Shown in pieces: positions 44,711 through 52,022 of a DNA stretch of 62,482 nucleotides (position 1 is its first letter; the number at the start of each line of letters is the position of its first letter). The stretch covers positions 1-62,482 of the forward strand of contig CAKOXI010000005.1 of the NCBI GenBank assembly GCA_934130045.1, written 5' to 3'. The translations under genes and the position numbers were made by a program. This stretch comes from an uncultured Bacilli bacterium (GTDB lineage: Bacteria > Bacillota_I > Bacilli_A > RF39 > UBA660). The notes below the pieces were generated by a model. The model was not told the origin of the DNA and ran no database searches. It was given only the letters and a program-made list of their open reading frames with translations.

Positions 44711-46615
44711 ATGTTCTTTAAAGAATATCATAGAAGAATTAAAATAATTTTGGTAGTAATTATTTTGTTATTTATTTTAATTATAAGTAAAATATTTTAT
44801 ATTCAAGTTTTTAGTTATAAAAAATTAAATAATTATGCCAATAGTTTATGGAGTAGAAATTTACCTATAGAAGCTAATAGGGGCATAATTTATGACCGAA
44901 ATGGAGTAGTAATTGCGGATAATATAACAACAACCTCTTTGGTCATTATTCCAAATCAAATTGAAGATAAAGAAGATGTATCGAAAAAGTTAGCTGAAAT
45001 ATTAAATGTTAGTTATGATGATATGTATGCACATGTTAGTAAAAAAACTTCTATAGAAAGGGTCCATCCAGAAGGAAGAAGGCTTTCGTATGAAGTTGCG
45101 GATAAAATTGCTTCTTTAAATTTACCTGGTGTATATCTAGTAAAAGAATCAAAAAGAAATTATCCTTATGACACATACTTATCTCATACATTAGGGTTTG
45201 TTGGTATAGATAATCAAGGATTAAGTGGTTTGGAACTTATGTATAATAATGTTTTAACTGGTGAATATGGCGCTATAAAGTATTATAGTGATGCAAAGGG
45301 AAATCGACTTAATTTAAACGAGGTTTATGAAAAGCCACAAGATGGAATCAATATGACTTTAACTATAAATATGGATATCCAAAGTTCTTTGGAAAGAGAA
45401 CTTGATAATGCTATGCTAAAATATAATCCTGATCAGGCACTTGGAATAGTTATGGATCCTAAAAGTGGGGAAATTTTAGCAATTTCCTCTAGACCTAATT
45501 TTTCTCCAAGTAATTATCAAAATTATACAGTTGAAGAAATTAATAGAAATTTGCCAGTTTGGATGACATATGAACCTGGATCAACTTTTAAAATAATTAC
45601 TCTTGCAGCATCGTTAGAAGAAAAAATTGTTGATTTAGATAATGATACATTTTTTGATTCAGGGGCAGTAACTGTAGATAATGCAACACTTCACTGTTGG
45701 AAACATGGAGGACATGGAGCTCAAACTTATTTACAAGTAGTAGAAAATTCTTGCAATCCAGGATTTGTTAATTTGGGTTTAAAACTTGGTAAAGAAAAAT
45801 TATTTAACTACATAAAACAATTTGGATTTGGAACCAAAACGGGAGTTGATTTAAATGGTGAAGGTTCTGGAATAATTTTTAATTTAGATAAGGTAGGTAA
45901 TGTAGAACTTGCAACAACTGCCTTTGGTCAAGGAGTAAGTGTAACACCTATACAGCAAATAACTGCTGTTAGTGCCGCAATAAATGGTGGATATTTATAT
46001 AAACCTTATATTGTTAAAAGTCTAAATGAACCAGAAACGAATACTGTCGTTCAAGAAAATAATAAACAAATTGTAAGAAAAGTTATAAGTGAAGAAACAA
46101 GCGAAAAGGTAAGATATGCCCTAGAGAGTGTAGTTTCAAATGGTACGGGAAGACCTGCTTATATAGATGGTTACAGAGTTGGTGGAAAAACAGGTACAGC
46201 ACAAAAGGTAAAAGATGGAAGATATATGGTAGGAAATTATATTGTGTCATTTATAGGGTTTCTCCCTGCTGATGATCCACAAGTTATTGTTTATATAGCA
46301 GTCGATAATGCTAAAGGTGTTACACAATATGGTGGAACTATTGCGGCACCAATCGCCAAAACAATTTTATCTGACGCTATAACAGCATTAAATATTGATA
46401 AAAGAAGTGGTAGTACAGAAAAAAAGTATAATTATAATGATAAAAAATATATAGATGTTGCTAATGTAGTTGGAATGAATAAAAATGATGCGATTAAAAA
46501 TTTAAAATCATTTAAAGTTGAGTATACCGGTACTGGTGATACTGTAACTTATCAATCTCCTATGGCAGGTGAGAGAATTTTAGAAGGTGAAACTGTTAGG
46601 CTTTTACTTGAATGA
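44711..46615 (+). CDS. spoVD: Class B penicillin-binding protein, SpoVD/PBP2-like
   Basis: A 634-residue transpeptidase: membrane anchor at 11-30, EANRGIIYDRNGVVIADN, active-site motifs STFK (S291), SCN (S347) and KTGTAQ (K493), and one PASTA-like domain at the C-terminus (IDVANVVGMNKNDAIKNL). In Bacillota the order pbpB-spoVD-murE-mraY-murD-spoVE is common; here this gene lies where spoVD would be, before mraY and a SEDS gene, but murE and murD are absent. SpoVD makes cortex peptidoglycan in spores, though a vegetative PBP with this architecture is also possible. GAGGTG is the ribosome site. Confidence 0.85.
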   Translation: MFFKEYHRRIKIILVVIILLFILIISKIFYIQVFSYKKLNNYANSLWSRNLPIEANRGIIYDRNGVVIADNITTTSLVIIPNQIEDKEDVSKKLAEILNVSYDDMYAHVSKKTSIERVHPEGRRLSYEVADKIASLNLPGVYLVKESKRNYPYDTYLSHTLGFVGIDNQGLSGLELMYNNVLTGEYGAIKYYSDAKGNRLNLNEVYEKPQDGINMTLTINMDIQSSLERELDNAMLKYNPDQALGIVMDPKSGEILAISSRPNFSPSNYQNYTVEEINRNLPVWMTYEPGSTFKIITLAASLEEKIVDLDNDTFFDSGAVTVDNATLHCWKHGGHGAQTYLQVVENSCNPGFVNLGLKLGKEKLFNYIKQFGFGTKTGVDLNGEGSGIIFNLDKVGNVELATTAFGQGVSVTPIQQITAVSAAINGGYLYKPYIVKSLNEPETNTVVQENNKQIVRKVISEETSEKVRYALESVVSNGTGRPAYIDGYRVGGKTGTAQKVKDGRYMVGNYIVSFIGFLPADDPQVIVYIAVDNAKGVTQYGGTIAAPIAKTILSDAITALNIDKRSGSTEKKYNYNDKKYIDVANVVGMNKNDAIKNLKSFKVEYTGTGDTVTYQSPMAGERILEGETVRLLLE

Positions 46616-46617
46616 TA

Positions 46618-46646
46618 TTGAATTATTTTTTAATAAATGATACAAT
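46618..46646 (+). promoter_or_regulatory. Sigma-A promoter of the prepilin-like gene at 46670
   Basis: TTGAAT at 46618-46623, 17 bases, TACAAT at 46641-46646 preceded by TGA. Confidence 0.75.
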
Positions 46647-46669
46647 AATCTCGTTAAGGTGGGATTCTT

Positions 46670-47065
46670 ATGAAATTTCAAAAAAACGGATTTACTCTTA
46701 TTGAGGTTATGGGAGTTATAATATTACTATCAATTATTGGTCTAATAACAATTCCTATAATTACAGGAACAATGAAAAGCTCAAGAGAAAAATTATATGA
46801 AACTCAAATAGATAATTTAAAATCAGCTGCAAGACTTTATGTGATTGATCCTTTAGAAACTGATAAAGAAAATATAAAAAAACTTGAAAATGGTGAAATA
46901 GAGTCTTTTGATATAAGTTTAGATGATTTAAAAAAACAAGGTAAAATTGATAAAGATTTTGAAAACCCAAAAACTGGTGAACCTTTTAAAGATTGTATAT
47001 ATGTAAAAGTAACTACTAATGAAAATGGGATATTTGAGTATACAGTAGTTGATAATTGTAGTTAA
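46670..47065 (+). CDS. Type IV prepilin-like protein (GFTLIEV)
   Basis: A 131-residue protein with a short basic leader, the prepilin cleavage/N-methylation site GFTLIEV (G7 then F8; E12 is the expected Glu at +5) and a hydrophobic helix (MGVIILLSIIGLITIPII), then a soluble domain ending in two cysteines (C120, C130). It would be processed by a prepilin peptidase and may form a pseudopilus, pilus or competence structure. No assembly ATPase or peptidase lies in the window. It has its own promoter and terminator between the second PBP and mraY. Confidence 0.82.
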   Translation: MKFQKNGFTLIEVMGVIILLSIIGLITIPIITGTMKSSREKLYETQIDNLKSAARLYVIDPLETDKENIKKLENGEIESFDISLDDLKKQGKIDKDFENPKTGEPFKDCIYVKVTTNENGIFEYTVVDNCS

Positions 47066-47091
47066 AATAGTGCAAGTTGCACTATTTTTTT
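47065..47091 (+). terminator. Terminator after the prepilin-like gene
   Basis: AAATAGTGC (47065-47073), loop AAGTT, GCACTATTT (47079-47087), then T-run. Confidence 0.85.
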
Positions 47092-47143
47092 CATATACTT
47101 TATTAGAAGTAAATATATTTTAATTTTAAAGTAGGTGGCGAAT

Positions 47144-48136
47144 ATGTTTGTACTTACGAAGTCAGTTTTAGCAATGATGATAAGTTTTATTTTAGCTGTT
47201 ATTTTTGGTATTTTTTTAATTCCATTATTAAAAAAAATGAAAGCTTCTCAAAGAATTAGTGAGTATGTAAGTGATATTCATAAGGGTAAAAATGGAACTC
47301 CTACTATGGGAGGATTAATATTTATTGTTCCTGTTTTGTTAACTATTTTTATATTATATTTTTTAGGTAAAATAGAATTTAGTTATAATTTACTTATCAT
47401 CATATTTACATTTATATCATATTCTTTAATTGGTTTTTTAGATGATTATTTAATAATAAAACGCAATAATAATAAAGGATTAACAGAAATTCAAAAATTA
47501 TTATTTCAAATAATTGTTGCTATAGTTTTCTTTTATCTATTTATGAGGGGTGGTAATGAACCATTAGTTTGGATAAGAACTCTAAATTTAAAAATAGATA
47601 TTAATTGGTTATATGGTCTATTTATTTTATTTATATTAGTTGCTAGTAGTAATGCAGTTAATATAACTGATGGATTAGATGGCTTAGCTGGTGGATTATC
47701 TGTTATTGCATTTTTAACATTTGGTATAATTTCGTGGAGTACTGGCTGGTTAGAGGGATATGAAGATATTGCAGTTTTTTGTTTTGTTTTAATTGGAGGA
47801 ATTTTAGGTTTTTTGGTTTTCAATTTAAATCCAGCTAAAGTTTTTATGGGGGATACTGGTTCTTTATCACTAGGCGCTACATTAGGCGCAGTTGCTATTA
47901 TAACAAGATATGAATTTTTACTCGTTTTGATTGGAATAGTTTTTGTAATTGAAACATTGAGTTGTATTATTCAAATTATTTATTATAAATTAACTGGAAA
48001 AAGATTTTTCCCAATGGCACCAATTCATCATAGTTTTGAAAAAATGGGATTTAAGGAAACTGATATTGTAAAAATGTTTTTATTTGTTGGACTTTTAGCC
48101 AGTATGATAGCAATTATTTTTTGTGTATGGATATAG
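47144..48136 (+). CDS. mraY: Phospho-N-acetylmuramoyl-pentapeptide transferase
   Basis: A 330-residue integral membrane enzyme that links UDP-MurNAc-pentapeptide to undecaprenyl phosphate, giving lipid I. The Asp-rich motifs are present: GTPTMGGLIF, FLDDYLIIKRNNNKGLT, NITDGLDGLAGG, KVFMGDTGSLSLG and PIHHSFEKMG. ATG 47144 has AGGTGG five bases before it and gives the usual length; the upstream GTG lies within that ribosome site. ftsW follows after 7 bases. Confidence 0.95.
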   Translation: MFVLTKSVLAMMISFILAVIFGIFLIPLLKKMKASQRISEYVSDIHKGKNGTPTMGGLIFIVPVLLTIFILYFLGKIEFSYNLLIIIFTFISYSLIGFLDDYLIIKRNNNKGLTEIQKLLFQIIVAIVFFYLFMRGGNEPLVWIRTLNLKIDINWLYGLFILFILVASSNAVNITDGLDGLAGGLSVIAFLTFGIISWSTGWLEGYEDIAVFCFVLIGGILGFLVFNLNPAKVFMGDTGSLSLGATLGAVAIITRYEFLLVLIGIVFVIETLSCIIQIIYYKLTGKRFFPMAPIHHSFEKMGFKETDIVKMFLFVGLLASMIAIIFCVWI

Positions 48137-48143
48137 GTGAAAT

Positions 48144-49235
48144 ATGAAAAAAAATAGTATAGATTGGTTACTTTTAATAGCAATTGTAGTTATATCTATT
48201 TTTGGAATAATTATGATTTATTCTGCCTCTTATGTTTGGGCTGAATATAAATTTAATGATGCATTTAAATATGTTAAACATCAAAGTTTGTTTTTTGTAA
48301 TAGGTGTATTTTTTATGATTATTATTAGTAAAATTGATTATCATATTTATTTAAAAAAGGCAAATTTAATTCTACTTGGATGTTTAATTTTACTTATTTT
48401 AGTTGCAATACCAGGTATAGGTACTGTAAGAAATGGTAGTAGAAGTTGGTTTGGTATAGGTTCATTTGGTATTCAACCAAGTGAGTTTACTAAATTAGCT
48501 CTTATTATGTTTACTTCAAAATATTTAGTTAATAATGAGAAGAATTTAAAAAATATAAAAAATGGTGTATTACCAATTTTAGGAATAACGATGCTTGTAT
48601 TTGCTCTTATTATGCTTCAACCTGATTTTGGTACAGGTACAATTATTGTTATGTCAATTGTAGGTTTATTATTTGTAGCAGGTGTTAATTTTAAATTCTT
48701 TTTTAAAATAGGTATAATCGGTGTAATAGGTGTTGTTATATTAATTGCGGTTGCACCATATAGAATGGCTAGAATAGTTTCATTTTTAAATCCTTGGAGC
48801 GATCCTTTAGGAAGTGGATTTCAAATAATTCAATCATTATATGCGATAGGTCCTGGTGGATTATTTGGATATGGTTTTTTAAATTCAAGACAAAAACATT
48901 TTTATTTACCTGAACCACAAACCGATTTTATATTTTCAATAATAAGTGAAGAATTTGGTTTTTTAGGTATTATTATTGTTGCTTCGTTATTTTTATTAAT
49001 TATTATAAGAGGATTTAGAATTTCTAGAAATTGTTCTGATATGTTTGGTAAGTATCTAACATTTGGTATTGTTTTTCAAATTGCTTTTCAAACAGTTTTA
49101 AATTTAATGGTAGTTGTAGGTCTTATTCCTGTAACGGGTGTAACTTTACCATTTCTTTCATATGGGGGCTCTAGTTTACTTATTACACTATGTAGTATGG
49201 GGATAATTCTGAATATATCTAGAAATCAAAAATAG
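48144..49235 (+). CDS. ftsW: SEDS-family protein FtsW/SpoVE
   Basis: A 363-residue, about ten-helix SEDS glycosyltransferase that polymerises lipid II in partnership with a class B PBP. GSRSWFGIGSFGIQPSEFTK, the loop with NPWSDPLGSGFQIIQSLYA, LPEPQTDFIFSIISEEFGF and LPFLSYGGSSL are all diagnostic. By position after mraY it could be FtsW or the sporulation version SpoVE; one class B PBP upstream is a natural partner. The symbol ftsW is by family and neighbourhood. Confidence 0.88.
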   Translation: MKKNSIDWLLLIAIVVISIFGIIMIYSASYVWAEYKFNDAFKYVKHQSLFFVIGVFFMIIISKIDYHIYLKKANLILLGCLILLILVAIPGIGTVRNGSRSWFGIGSFGIQPSEFTKLALIMFTSKYLVNNEKNLKNIKNGVLPILGITMLVFALIMLQPDFGTGTIIVMSIVGLLFVAGVNFKFFFKIGIIGVIGVVILIAVAPYRMARIVSFLNPWSDPLGSGFQIIQSLYAIGPGGLFGYGFLNSRQKHFYLPEPQTDFIFSIISEEFGFLGIIIVASLFLLIIIRGFRISRNCSDMFGKYLTFGIVFQIAFQTVLNLMVVVGLIPVTGVTLPFLSYGGSSLLITLCSMGIILNISRNQK

Positions 49236-49283
49236 GTTAAATAGTAAAACCAATGAAAGTTTTAAATTAAAATACAACAAATA

Positions 49284-49292
49284 TGCTATAAT
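49284..49292 (+). promoter_or_regulatory. Extended -10 promoter of the AbiF-like gene
   Basis: TGCTATAAT at 49284-49292; -35 weak. Confidence 0.55.
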
Positions 49293-49320
49293 ATTGTTAT
49301 AAATTAAAAGAAGGTGCTAT

Positions 49321-50322
49321 GTGTTGAATGAAGGAAATAACAATATTAAATTAAAACCTATGATGAAAATATCCGAAATGATATCGTATTTGAAAACAAA
49401 AAATATTAAATTTGAATTAATTTCTGAAGAAAAGGCAGAAAAATATTTAAGGGATAATAACAATTATTATAATTTAACATCATATAAAAATAATTTTGTA
49501 AAATACCCAACTCCGGCAGGTAAATTTGAAGGTAAGTATCAGGATTTAGATTTTGCATATCTAAAAGATTTATCGATTATTGATCATAGAGTTAGATTGG
49601 TTTTATTTAAAATGATTATTGATATTGAACATTATTTAAAAATTAGAATTTTGAATATAGTTGAAAATATTGATGAAGAGGATGGATATAGAGCAGTAAA
49701 TTTATATTTAGAAAAAGATTTTAATGATAAAAAAAGAGTTCATAATAGTATATTTAAAAAAGTTGGTAGTGAATATTATGAAAAAATATTTTCTAATTAT
49801 GATCTTGATGAAGATAAAAAACTTGAGAATATTCCTATATGGGAATTTTTGGAGATTATAACTTTTGGGGAATTGATTAGTTTTTATGAATTTTTTAGTA
49901 AAAAATATAATTTAATAGATGAAAGTGAAAATATATTTATTTTGAGGGAAGTAGGAAAATTAAGAAACGCAGTGGCACATAATTCTTGTGTTTTATCAGA
50001 ACTTAATAAAAAGGATAATCCATATCCACCAGATCATAAAATAACTCAATTTTTAAAAGAATGCGGTATTGAAAAAGAAATGAGAAAAAACAAACTCAGT
50101 AATTCGAGAATTAGACAAATTACATATACATTATATATGTTTAATAAAATTGTGACTAGTGAAGGAATAAAAAAGAACATTAGGACTGATATTAATGAAT
50201 TATTTTTTGAAAGAATAATTTATCATAAAGAATACTATAATAATAATGAACTATTGAAATCGATATATTTTTATTTTAAAAGTATTTTAGAAAAAAAATA
50301 TAGTGAATTTGTTAATCAATAG
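49321..50322 (+). CDS. AbiF/Abi_2-family HEPN protein (abortive-infection type)
   Basis: A 333-residue soluble protein. KYLRDNNNYYNLTSYKNNFV near the N-terminus and the following RVRLVLFKMIIDIEHYLKIR are characteristic of Abi_2/AbiD-AbiF proteins; RNAVAH at R215-H220 fits the R-x4-H active site of HEPN ribonucleases. Abi_2 proteins cause cell growth arrest on phage infection, probably by RNA cleavage. Start GTG 49321 or TTG 49324: AAGGTG (49311-49316) fits either, slightly better TTG. A structured small RNA with its own promoter follows the stop, suggesting a toxin-RNA pair. Confidence 0.85.
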   Translation: MLNEGNNNIKLKPMMKISEMISYLKTKNIKFELISEEKAEKYLRDNNNYYNLTSYKNNFVKYPTPAGKFEGKYQDLDFAYLKDLSIIDHRVRLVLFKMIIDIEHYLKIRILNIVENIDEEDGYRAVNLYLEKDFNDKKRVHNSIFKKVGSEYYEKIFSNYDLDEDKKLENIPIWEFLEIITFGELISFYEFFSKKYNLIDESENIFILREVGKLRNAVAHNSCVLSELNKKDNPYPPDHKITQFLKECGIEKEMRKNKLSNSRIRQITYTLYMFNKIVTSEGIKKNIRTDINELFFERIIYHKEYYNNNELLKSIYFYFKSILEKKYSEFVNQ

Positions 50323-50323
50323 T

Positions 50324-50352
50324 TTGACATAAGTATATATTTGTGATATATT
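50324..50352 (+). promoter_or_regulatory. Strong promoter of a small RNA
   Basis: TTGACA at 50324-50329, 17 bases, TATATT at 50347-50352 preceded by TGA. It starts one base past the abi stop codon, and no open reading frame follows it. Confidence 0.82.
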
Positions 50353-50358
50353 ACTTGT

Positions 50359-50420
50359 GCAAGGAAAAAATGTTAAATCATTTTTGCAAGGGCACTATCT
50401 AGCGGTAGAGCCCTATTTTT
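50359..50420 (+). ncRNA. Putative small RNA, candidate partner of the AbiF-like protein
   Basis: Predicted transcript of about 60 bases from near 50359. Hairpin 1: AAAAATG (50366-50372), loop TTAAAT, CATTTTT (50379-50385). Hairpin 2: AGGGC A CTATC (50389-50399), loop TAGC, GGTAG A GCCCT (50404-50414), then ATTTTTATT as terminator. The hexamer GCAAGG occurs at 50359-50364 and 50386-50391, before and after hairpin 1. Small RNAs near abiF genes are known as a candidate RNA motif and can neutralise the protein; I recall this but could not compare sequences. Alternatively hairpin 2 may just be the abi terminator. Confidence 0.6.
50389..50420 (+). terminator. Strong terminator hairpin at the end of the small RNA
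   Basis: AGGGC/GCCCT outer stem with A-A mismatch and CTATC/GGTAG inner stem, then T5. Serves the small RNA and any read-through from the abi gene. Confidence 0.7.
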
Positions 50421-50583
50421 ATTAATAAAAAAATAAATATTTTTGATCGCCATTTATAAATGTAATTGGTATAAAAAATTATTTTTAAAATTTTGTATAG
50501 AATAATTTATCTATTTGGTGATAAAATTTGGTAATAAGTGATATTATGTAACAAATGTTGAAATCAAAAATAATGTAATTATT
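50421..50583. other. AT-rich intergenic region, no gene seen
   Basis: No ribosome site plus open frame and no strong hairpin on either strand. It separates the small RNA from the RDD gene's promoter. Confidence 0.5.
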
Positions 50584-50612
50584 TTATCAAATATTAAAAA
50601 ATAATGTATAAT
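50584..50612 (+). promoter_or_regulatory. Promoter of the RDD-family gene
   Basis: TTATCA at 50584-50589, 17 bases, TATAAT at 50607-50612. Confidence 0.6.
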
Positions 50613-50635
50613 ATAGTTATAAGGATGTTGATAAT

Positions 50636-51442
50636 ATGAAAAAAAGAATTGTTGCTTATATATTGGATATTATTTTGATTTCAATGATTTCAAGTTTAAT
50701 AAGTAGTATTCCATTTATTAATAAGGATTATAATGAATATCGTAATACATATGGTGAATATTCAGATAAAGTTCAAGATTTTAACAATTTAAAAAATGAT
50801 TTTAATGATTATTCAAGTGATTATGAAATTAGTTTAGAGGAATATGAAAAGCTAACAAATGATTATCCAAGTTATGCAGATTATTTTAAGAATAAGTATG
50901 AAGAATTAAATCTTTCTAATGAAAAATTAGATGATGATATGAAAAATACTATTATACTAGATATTATTAATATAAATAATGATATTTTTAATGATTATGC
51001 CTATAAACTTGCAAAATTAGAGATTATACCATCTATAATTAATATTGTTTGTATTATTGTTTATTTTGTTTTTGTACAATATTTCTTAAATGGTCAAACA
51101 TTAGGAAAAAGGATTCTTAATATAAAGGTTGTTAGAAAAAATAATGAAAAAGCATCAATATTAAATTTATTTATTAGAACTATAATTTTAATGGGAACAA
51201 TATTTACAGTTTGTAATTTAATTTGTTTACAGTTGTTAAGTAAAACAGATTATTTAAATATAAATTTTTATATTTCTTGTGCATCAAATATATGTTCATT
51301 TGCTATAATAGCAGTTCTTTATATTAATAAAGGTGAAGTGGGATTACATGATTTAATTGGTAATACAAAAGTTGTACCAATTGATAATAATTTAGATAGT
51401 GCTAAAATAATTGAATCTAGTGATAATAACATAAATTGTTAA
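50636..51442 (+). CDS. RDD-family membrane protein
   Basis: A 268-residue protein. The N-terminal RIVAYILDIILISMI contains the RDD arginine-aspartate signature; YFLNGQTLGKRILNIKVV and GEVGLHDLIGNTKVV are the other family landmarks. Three or more transmembrane segments surround a long hydrophilic insertion near residues 28-125 which is unusual for the family and rich in Asp/Asn/Tyr. RDD proteins are poorly understood; some function in ion homeostasis. Own promoter upstream and terminator downstream make it monocistronic. Confidence 0.82.
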   Translation: MKKRIVAYILDIILISMISSLISSIPFINKDYNEYRNTYGEYSDKVQDFNNLKNDFNDYSSDYEISLEEYEKLTNDYPSYADYFKNKYEELNLSNEKLDDDMKNTIILDIININNDIFNDYAYKLAKLEIIPSIINIVCIIVYFVFVQYFLNGQTLGKRILNIKVVRKNNEKASILNLFIRTIILMGTIFTVCNLICLQLLSKTDYLNINFYISCASNICSFAIIAVLYINKGEVGLHDLIGNTKVVPIDNNLDSAKIIESSDNNINC

Positions 51443-51475
51443 TTAATTTGAGAATTTAAATAATAATTAATCTTG

Positions 51476-51508
51476 ATAAACGAATATAAATCGTTTATTA
51501 TTTTTTTT
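51476..51508 (+). terminator. Terminator after the RDD gene
   Basis: ATAAACGA (51476-51483), 7-base loop, TCGTTTAT (51491-51498), T-run. Confidence 0.8.
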
Positions 51509-51513
51509 AAATA

Positions 51514-51522
51514 TGGTATAAT
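51514..51522 (+). promoter_or_regulatory. Extended -10 promoter of the zinc-ribbon/ABC operon
   Basis: TGGTATAAT at 51514-51522; -35 is weak (TTTATT near 51494). Confidence 0.55.
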
Positions 51523-51567
51523 ACTTGTGTTTTACCGTTAAAATAGTTATACCTAGAAGGAGATTAG

Positions 51568-52020
51568 ATGAAATTTATAAATAATTTAGTTAAATTTATG
51601 TATGGTAGATATGGGATAGATAATTTACATAAATTTTGTTTATGGCTTTATATTTTTATTGTTATAGTAAATATTTTTTTACACAGTAATATATTAATAT
51701 ATATAGAAATTATTATATTTATTATAGTAATTTATCGTATGTTTTCTAAAAATATATATAGAAGAAATTTGGAAAATCAAATGTATTTAAAATTTAAAAA
51801 AATATTATTGAAACCATTTAATAATATTAAAAGAAATTTTTTAGATAGAAAAAAATATGTATATAAAAAGTGTCATAAATGTAAAACTACTTTAAGGTTA
51901 CCAATACCTTATAAAAGAGGTGTTAACCATGTTATTTGTCCTGAATGTAAAAATAGAATTACCTGTTTTTCTTTAAGACGAAAAAAAATAGAAATTATAA
52001 GAAACAAGAAAGGAAAGTAA
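51568..52020 (+). CDS. Small membrane protein with C-terminal zinc ribbon
   Basis: A 150-residue protein. Two adjacent hydrophobic segments near 25-57 are followed by a strongly basic region and a C-terminal zinc ribbon, CHKCKTTLRLPIP then CPECKNRITC, which could bind zinc through four of its cysteines. GAAGGAG is the ribosome site. The ABC exporter begins two bases after its stop, so it belongs to that operon. I do not recognise a function; a regulator or accessory to the exporter is inference. Confidence 0.65.
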   Translation: MKFINNLVKFMYGRYGIDNLHKFCLWLYIFIVIVNIFLHSNILIYIEIIIFIIVIYRMFSKNIYRRNLENQMYLKFKKILLKPFNNIKRNFLDRKKYVYKKCHKCKTTLRLPIPYKRGVNHVICPECKNRITCFSLRRKKIEIIRNKKGK

Positions 52021-52022
52021 GT

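Noticed and set aside
50359..50420. Reading the hairpin region after the abi gene as a preQ1 riboswitch or tRNA
   Set aside because: There is a CTAGC in a loop but not the rest of the preQ1 consensus, no cloverleaf, and no gene it could regulate immediately downstream.
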